Of a DNA stretch of 30,000 nucleotides, positions 22,736 through 30,000 are shown piece by piece. Location of the stretch: contig JACVTC010000025.1 in NCBI GenBank assembly GCA_016946835.1, positions 805,001-835,000 on the forward strand, given 5' to 3'. A model generated the notes under the pieces. The model saw only the letters and a list, made by a program, of their open reading frames with translations. It was not told the DNA's origin and did not search any database. Source of the stretch: Neocallimastix lanati (nom. inval.). Its lineage: Eukaryota; Neocallimastigomycota; Neocallimastigomycetes; Neocallimastigales; Neocallimastigaceae. The first letter of the stretch is position 1; each line of letters opens with the position of its first letter. The position numbers were made by a program, and so were the translations under genes.

Positions 22736-23189
22736 TTAAAAATATGATTATTTATTATTAATTTGGAATAATTAAAGAAAAATATAAAATTATTCATTTT
22801 AATTAAATAGGAATATTATTTAAAATAAATATTTTTGATATTCATTCATTTATTTAAATATATAAAACTTATTTAATTTATATTTTTTTATTTATTTTGA
22901 CAATTTTAATGGAAAATAAAAGTATAGATTATAATAATTTTTTTTTTTTATTTTCTTTTTATTGAAAGTAGTTTATATATATATAATGGAAAACAAAGAA
23001 CAAAATATCAATTTTACTTTTAAAAAATTAATTAAACTTATTTTTATTTATGACGTAACAATTTTTTTTTTTTTGTGTTGATTTGTTTTTAGTAAAAATA
23101 AAAAAAAAAAAATCTTGATTCATAACCATAGTAATATTTTTTATAAACATTATATATATATATTTAGTCGAACAATTAGTTTTAATGCA
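22072..23189. other. Intergenic region with 3' stem-loop
   Basis: Downstream of the stop at 22071 are a stem-loop (22103-22126), A tracts (about 22289-22310 and 22410-22434), and TAAA and TA repeats. No exon is supported in the remainder. Confidence 0.6.
22103..22126. terminator. Perfect 10-bp stem with TTCA loop after the unidentified frame
   Basis: ATTATTATAC (22103-22112) and GTATAATAAT (22117-22126) are exact reverse complements around TTCA, starting 31 bases after the stop codon. GAAGTC occurs on both sides (22091-22096 and 22135-22140). The position suggests a 3' UTR structure; a role in termination or mRNA stability is only a guess. Confidence 0.4.
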
Positions 23190-24900
23190 CTAAAGAAATA
23201 CAATTGTTGGATTTAATTAAAATTATTTTATAACCTGAGTTTAAAGGAGCTTTGTAATATTTATTATTATAAATAACATATTCATTATTATGTAAATCAT
23301 TAATATAGATATTTCTTCTAGCAATATATTATCATCATTAGTAAAATATCTTGAATAATATAAAATATCAATTATTTTATTTCCATTAAAGTCATTTAAT
23401 TTTATAACACTTATGTTTATAATTAAAATTGCTTTATATTAAATGATTCTGTATGTTAATGATTGTATTTTATATACAAAACTCAAAATATAAATATTAA
23501 AAAATAAAGGTTTATCATAAATAATATCATCATTATCAATACTTAAAACTATAATCTTCTATATTAACCTCATAATTGTCGTTATTATTATTATTATTAT
23601 TATTAATTAGATTGTTAGATTCATTAAATCTTATAAAGTAAAATAAGCTATCAGTGATTATCATATAATTAAAAATCTAAAAACTCAATATAAATTTTGG
23701 ATTTAATTATAAAAGATTAATTATTGTAACTCATAAAATACATCGATATTAAAATCATATAAAAGTATCTTCAGTTTGTTAATACGGTCAAATATATTGA
23801 CAAAATCAATATTAATTAGAGGGTCATCAATTTTATAATTTTTAATAACTATTTTATTATCATAAATGTATAAACTATACTGGGGGACGAATATAACATT
23901 ATTATAAATAGATCTAATTATATCGATACTATTTTTCGCAATAATACTATAATCAAAATTATTATAATAGTTTTTAAATATATTCTTGACAATTTTATTC
24001 ATATACATTAAATTTTCTATAAAATATTTAATATATAAATTGTTATAAACTTTTAATAATATGACACATTTAAATTTAACATGGTAACAGTTATAAAAAA
24101 AAATATTAACTAAACCAAAAAATTTTTAGGCTCGATAATAATTTTATATTTTATAAAAATTAATATGAATTTCAAGGCTATTTAAATCTAAAAAATTTTA
24201 TAAACTGTTGTTTTTTATATTAGTATTGATATTGATTGTAACTGAATAATTATAGATATCAATATCACCAATAAACAAAATTTTCAAAGCTTTCAAAATA
24301 AAGTATTTACAATTACTAATAATAATATATGAATTATTTAAATAAATATTCATTTTTTTATTAATTAATAATTTTTAAGTATGATTAATTAAATTTTTAT
24401 ATAATAAAGAATTATCTTGGAATTCCATTCTATATTATGTTCATTTAATATATTAAAAATCACTGAATTATTCAATTTATCATTATAAAACGACTTTTTA
24501 CAAAGTATTTCTTTCAATTCACCATATTTTATAGTATTATTGAATATCATAATATATTTTTTATAAAAAAAATATTGATAAATTTTTACAATATATTGAA
24601 TGCTTTCTTATATCAGAGTTAGAATCTATTTTAAAAGCATAATTAAACTTGGGGATAATTATTACATAGTTATCTACGCTCATATTTTCAGTAAATACAC
24701 AATTATCGTTTATTAAAGTAACACGATTATTATTCTAAAAAAAATAAAAATTAGATTTATTATAAACTATATCACCATAATTAAAGTTATCGAAATTTTA
24801 TAGTATAAAAAACAGAAGCTCGTATTTATCATTAGAAATAGAAGCAGATTGATCGTTGAAATTTATTTTATAAATTTTATTTATAATGTTATTATACTAC
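23190..24900 (-). pseudogene. Broken, very A+T-rich coding-like region, family not recognised
   Basis: On the minus strand, several protein-like segments follow one another but are split by stops and a frame change. They include 24389-24550 (53 aa, with KYGELKEILCKKSFYND), 24198-24353 (51 aa, ending in a frame that resumes later) and 23721-24008 (95 aa, with NIFDRINKLKILLYDFNIDV). Further fragments lie outside them (VDNYVIIIPKFNYAFKID near 24.65 kb; SGYKIILIKSNN near 23.2 kb). They mix Asp, Glu, Lys, Pro and Cys in a way simple A+T repeats do not, and microsatellites are scarcer here than elsewhere. Spacing of short Leu/Ile-rich blocks (NSLEIHINF, KLKILLYDF) recalls leucine-rich-repeat-like families, but this is weak. 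Some interruptions could be introns rather than lesions, because short TTTTTAG-type acceptors occur. I favour a pseudogene of a lineage-specific family. Confidence 0.38.
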
Positions 24901-25863
24901 CTTATTTAAAAATACAATTGTTTACAAGAATTTCAACTTAACAATTGTCTTTATGTTTTTAATGATTATTTCTATTTTTTTTTTTTTTTTATAAAATTTA
25001 AATATGATTTTTGATTAACTTGTTTAGTTTATATAATAAATATATATATGCAATGAATATTTTTTTATTTTTAGATTTTGAATAGTAAAAAAATAATTTT
25101 ATTTCTAATTTTTTATATATCTATATCTATATATATTTCTTTTCTCTTATATATACATTTTTTTCTATTAAAAAATGAGGTGATGTTATGTAAAACTTTT
25201 CATTATTTTTTTTAATAATAATTTTAATTTTAATTTTAATATATTAATTTTTTCTTTTTTAGTATAAATTATATATTATTAATAACTTAATATTTGTACA
25301 TAGATAATTAAAACTTTATTTTTATATATAAATATATAAAAGCACTTTATAGTTTGATTTGCTTTTATTATTATATTTTTATTATTAGTGTCAAAGAAAT
25401 TTTTATCTTTTTTTATTCTCTTGTTTCTTTATCGTTATAAAAAAGAAAATACAAAAAAAAGTATCATAAAATAATTAATATTTATTTTTAATTAATACAT
25501 ACAATCTTCAATTCTATCCTGTATCAAATATTGTATCATATTTTTGATAAAATAATAAAATTATTAGACTGTGAAAGAAAATAATATTTGAAATTGAATA
25601 CTTAAAATTTTAAAATTTATATAAAATAAAATTATTGTATATAAAAAAATTAAAGACTACAAAAAGTAAATATATATTTAATACTTTATTTTATGCAATC
25701 AACAAGTATAATATTTAAGCATTGAATAAATAATTGACCAGTATATTTTTATCAATTAAATAAATATATTAATACTATATTATTATTATTATTATTATTT
25801 TTTTTTTTTTTTTTAAAAAAAAAGGTTATTATATTTCATATATATATTAATATTATCGTAACA
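24901..25863. other. Intergenic region upstream of the BAR-SH3 gene
   Basis: A+T-rich DNA with no supported exon. The last 100 bases before ATG 25864 contain ATT units, a T run (about 25800-25814), an A run, and ttatcgtaaca just before the start codon. Confidence 0.6.
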
Positions 25864-25891
25864 ATGTCTAAATATTTCAACAGGTAAGTAA

Positions 25892-25952
<61 letters not shown>

Positions 25953-26058
25953 TATATATTGAATTTCTTTTAAATATAATTTAATTACTAACTAATAATA
26001 TTCTTTTTCTTCTTATTATATTATAATATTATATTATTAAATTATATTATTTATTATA

Positions 26059-26089
<31 letters not shown>

Positions 26090-26432
26090 TATATTACGGT
26101 ATATATTTGAAATTTTAATATAAATTTGTTTTTTTCTATTAAAAGATTTAAACAACAAGCTACTGAATTTGTTACAAGATCTGGAAGTCAAACTTCAATT
26201 CCTGAAGATCTTCAGCAAGGACAAGGAAAAGTTAATTTTTTTTTGAAACAAAAAAAGTAAGCATTAAAATAAATATTTATTAATTGAAATTCAATTTTTT
26301 TTGTTAGTCGATAGATAAATTATATTTAATATTTTTTATATTTTTTATCACTACTTTTTATTAATATTAATTTTATACATATATATTTAACACTATATAT
26401 TTCATTAATTATATATATATATATATATATTT

Positions 26433-26472
<40 letters not shown>

Positions 26473-27964
26473 GATCTTGTTGAACGTATAAAGCAATTAA
26501 CCTACGAAAATCAAACACTTTCAATTAATATAAAAGGTGGTCAACCTTTATTCCATATTAGCAATAGCTGGAAAATTATTATTGATAATTTAAAAAAGTA
26601 TTTTTGAATAGTCATAATATTAATAAATAATATTAATAAATAATATTAATAAATAATATTAATAATAATAATAGTTATTATTCTACATTTTTTTTTTTTT
26701 TGCTATATACTATTATTATTATTTTTTATAATTTTATAAATAATATTATCATTGATTAATTAATTATTATTATATCTAACATCGCATTTATTAAAAAAGT
26801 AACCCAGATAGTAATGATTGTTATCAATCAATAGGTACAAAAAACTAATTTAAAACAATTATCTAATTATTATTATTATTAATATTAATAATCTTAATAT
26901 TTTTGTAATATTGTTATTAATTTATATATTATTTTAAAATTATATACTTAATTAATGATTATTTATTTTTAAACAATAATGACTAAACAAACAAACAAAC
27001 AAACAAAAAAAGACCATATATCTCGTTGTAATGATACAATTAGAAAATTAGGAGATGTAATAAAATAATAATATTAAAATTAATCTAAAAATTAATTTTA
27101 AATATATTAATAAATTTATTAATCTAAAAATTTATATATTTTTTTATCTTGGAACAGTATCAAAAAGATTTATCTGATGATATTAAGCAAAACTATTTAA
27201 AGTAAGAATATAAAAAATAATATATAAATACAAAAATTATATATATACGAAGTATTTTATATAAAAAATATCTTATTATTTTATATAAAGTTTTGAATAT
27301 TTAATATTTATTTTTTATTTTTTATTTTATTATTATTATTTTATACTTTTATTATTAATATAGCCCAAATACAATATTTTTAAAGGGTATTGCGAAGGAT
27401 TATAAAACATATTCAGATAGATTAAATAATTGTCGTTTAGATTTAGATTCAGAAAAATCAAAATTAAATAAATGTAGTGACCCCTATAAACGCGATAAAA
27501 TTAATGGTATTTATTTATTGTCAAAAATTACTATACTATTAATATATGTATATATAATCAATTTTTAAATATTTTATAAATTATATTTTATATAAAATCA
27601 AATTATTGAATTTTAATCATAAATTATATTTATTAAAAGAAAATATCCATAATTATCAAAAGAAATTTGATGAATATTCATATGTTACAAAACGCTTAAT
27701 GGAACCATTAGTTGATACTTATGAGATTGCTGAAAAAGAAAAATCAGATATTTCATCTTTTTGTAAAGTTTTAAGAAATTATCATCAAAAATGTCTAGAT
27801 GAATTAAACGCTCTTGACCGAGAAGTGAATTATCAAAGTAATTAAATATATAATTAAATATATGTATAAATAACAGAAAATTAAATTTATTTAATATGTT
27901 AATTTAAAAAAAAAACTTTTTTTAATCAACTCTATCGTATTAATATTATTATTATTATTAATAT

Positions 27965-27995
<31 letters not shown>

Positions 27996-28343
27996 ATTAG
28001 TATTATTATTATTACTATTTTTTATTTTTTTATTAAATATATATATATATATGTTTAAATTATTATATATTAATATTTATTGTATTAATTTAATAGGTGT
28101 ACCAATATTCCAAGTATCAACTTATCCTAAACCTGAAGATTTATTCAACGAATACCGAAGTCAACTTTCCCAATCAAGACAAAATAGGTAATATTATTTA
28201 TTATTATTAATATTATGATTATTATTATAATTATTATAATTACTACTATTATTATAATTATGTTTAATGTTACTATTTAAATTAATGATAATATAAATTA
28301 ATAATAATATTATTTTATATCTTAACATATTACTAATCTAACA

Positions 28344-28402
<59 letters not shown>

Positions 28403-28895
28403 AAAATATATATTATTCATTATATATTAATAAAAAAAATAATTCTTTAATATTAGTTGTAAGTTTTTATATTGTTAAAATAATAAATTTAAATTAAATA
28501 AATATATAATTGTATATTAATATAATTATATATGAATATGATTATTTATTTATTTATTTATTAATATATTGATATATTTATATATCATCATTAAATCTAT
28601 CATAATATTAAATTCTCTATAATATATTCAATAATCATTTCATTAACATTTATTAGTAAGTAGTCTTTCATCACTTCATTCTAGAAATAGTACACCACCA
28701 CAATTACCAGCACGTCCAGCCCCACAAATTCCACAATGTCGTGCTTTATATGATTTTGATGCTCAACAACCAACAGATTTAGCCTTTAAACGTGGTGATA
28801 TTATTACAATAATAAAATCTGAAGGTAATTGGTGGAAGGGCACATTAGATGGTAGAACTGGTGATTTCCCATCAAATTATGTTCAAAAGATTTAA
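25864..28895 (+). CDS. BAR-like plus SH3 domain protein (endophilin/amphiphysin-type architecture)
   Basis: Ten exons join in phase to 340 residues: 25864-25883, 26146-26256, 26472-26597, 26800-26834, 27013-27056, 27158-27201, 27364-27506, 27640-27837, 28097-28187, 28685-28895. Residues 1-245 are helical and charged: [15 protein letters not shown] (possible amphipathic start), [17 protein letters not shown], then long Lys/Asp/Glu-rich helices ([37 protein letters not shown]), as in BAR domains that bend membranes. A Pro-rich linker ([15 protein letters not shown], 273-287) leads to a canonical SH3 at 289-340: [36 protein letters not shown]. The SH3 is certain. BAR is inferred from architecture and helix pattern. 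Yeast Rvs167 and animal endophilin share the layout and act in endocytosis and actin patches. Exon 8 starts at 27640, not at the upstream open frame, because only AAAG at 27639 gives an AG acceptor and the right phase. Five of nine acceptors are AAG. One intron ends in a 31-A run plus G. Confidence 0.87.
26440..26471 (+). repeat. 31-A tract forming the 3' end of an intron
   Basis: Ten T bases or so, then 31 consecutive A and a G, immediately precede exon 3 of the BAR-SH3 gene. The AG used for splicing is therefore the last A of the homopolymer plus G. The reading frame before and after (intron phase 2) agrees with this junction. Confidence 0.75.
28357..28400. repeat. (ATT)n microsatellite in the last intron
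   Basis: About 14 ATT units lie in the intron between 28188 and 28684 of the BAR-SH3 gene. It is non-coding. Confidence 0.85.
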
Positions 28896-30000
28896 CAATA
28901 ATAATTACAACAATAATAATAATACAAACGATAGATTAATAATAATAAAATTGTTTAACTGACTATTGGGATTAAAATAATATATAATTTTAATATTTAA
29001 TTAAATATAAAATAATTAGTGGAGTATATTAATAGTATATATATATATTTTTTAAAATACTTTTTCTATTTCTTTATTAAATAAATTTTTTTTTATTTAT
29101 TCTTTATTATTATTATTATTATTATTATTATTGATTATTGATTATTATTATTATTATTATTTAGAGAACTAAATAATAATAATAATAATAAAAACTAAAT
29201 AAAATAAATATTTATTAAATATCATTACATATATTATATTAAAATGTTAGTATTAATGTAATAAAATAACGAAAAATTATATTTATGCACAAATAAAATA
29301 GAATAAACAAAAAAAAGTTAATATGATTATTATTATATACTATTATATATATTTTCTAATAAAATTAATAATTGTATATTTTTATCTTAAAAAAATATAA
29401 TTATATAATTTTTAGTTTTTATTATAGGAATGTTAAAACCTATATTATTCTTTTATTAGATTAAAAGTGTAGAGTAATATTTAGAAGGGTTATGCTCGAT
29501 TAAAGAATTTATCATATATGTATATGTATATGATAGTTTATAATAATAAGTAAATAAATAAATAGATATATAAATAAATAAATAAATAAATATAAATAAA
29601 TAAAAAATAATACTAATAATAATTAAAAGATAAAATAATTTTATATAATTATATTTTTTATATAATTTTCTAAATATTTTTTTTTGTACTTTAATATATC
29701 ATATATAACAATATATTGTAAATATATACATAATATAAATTTAATAAATATATATTTTAATTTTTTATATTTAAAATTTTATTAGTAATTTTTTTTTTTT
29801 TTTTTTTTTAATTTCATTAAAAAAAAAAAAAAAAAAAAAAAGTAAAAACTAAATTTCAAATTAATAATATTTATTTTTTCATTTTTTTTTTATGTTAAAG
29901 ATAAAATTATTTATTTATTTTTATATTCAAAAATAAATAATATATTTTTTTTAAAAAAAAAAGATATATATTTTATAAAAATATTGATAATATAAAGTTA
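28896..30000. other. Intergenic region to the window end
   Basis: No exon is supported downstream of the SH3 gene. The start (about 28896-29250) is probably 3' UTR and flank with AAT/ATT units (29105-29160). TAAA units lie at about 29549-29604, a T tract at 29791-29809 and an A tract at 29820-29840. A short inverted repeat (TATCATATA and TATATGATA) lies near 29510-29536. Confidence 0.6.

Noticed and set aside
27606-27639. Using the open frame from 27606 as the start of exon 8 in the BAR-SH3 gene
   Set aside because: There is no AG acceptor before it. The AG at 27638-27639 restores the exact phase left by exon 7.
1-30000. tRNA, rRNA, CRISPR or prokaryotic operon features
   Set aside because: No cloverleaf-like G+C stretch, no spaced identical repeats with unique spacers and no closely packed unspliced genes were seen.

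Overview
The window is extremely A+T-rich eukaryotic DNA with long poly(dA:dT) tracts, AAT/ATT microsatellites and short GT-AG introns. Four spliced genes can be read from exon to exon with matching phases. One of them resembles a fungus-specific membrane family (DUF1746 / Dsc4-like). Asn-rich protein tails, many introns and this base composition best fit an anaerobic gut fungus (Neocallimastigomycota). That assignment is an inference. A social amoeba such as Dictyostelium was considered, but it fits less well because of the 11 introns in one housekeeping gene and the DUF1746-like domain.

Layout. 1-2903: repeat-rich intergenic DNA. 2904-5247 (+): three-exon gene for a 647-aa protein with N-terminal membrane segments (DUF1746-like) and a long low-complexity tail. 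7380-8452 (-): four-exon gene for a 228-aa protein with one N-terminal membrane anchor and an SH3 domain. It is convergent with the first gene. 8453-16650: an 8.2-kb gene-poor stretch holding heptamer arrays, a near-perfect 51-bp inverted repeat pair, a decayed Ty1/copia retrotransposon with LTR-like direct repeats, and a 22-bp minisatellite. 16651-20675 (+): 12-exon gene for the cytosolic phenylalanine--tRNA ligase beta subunit, 592 aa, complete. 21520-22071 (+): an unidentified open frame, richer in G+C than its surroundings, with no in-frame ATG. 23190-24900 (-): a very A+T-rich, broken coding-like region. 25864-28895 (+): 10-exon gene for a 340-aa BAR-like plus SH3 protein. 28896-30000: repeat-rich intergenic DNA.

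The genes do not form a pathway. The Phe-tRNA ligase subunit is housekeeping. The two SH3 proteins and the DUF1746-like protein suggest membrane or cortex functions, but nothing shows that they act together. I see no CRISPR array, tRNA, rRNA or bacterial-type operon. The strongest unusual observations are the 51-bp inverted repeats (50 of 51 matches), the frequent AAG splice acceptors (9 of 25 introns, one preceded by 31 A), the unidentified ORF at 21.5-22.1 kb, and the copia relic. I did not find a convincing new multi-gene system.
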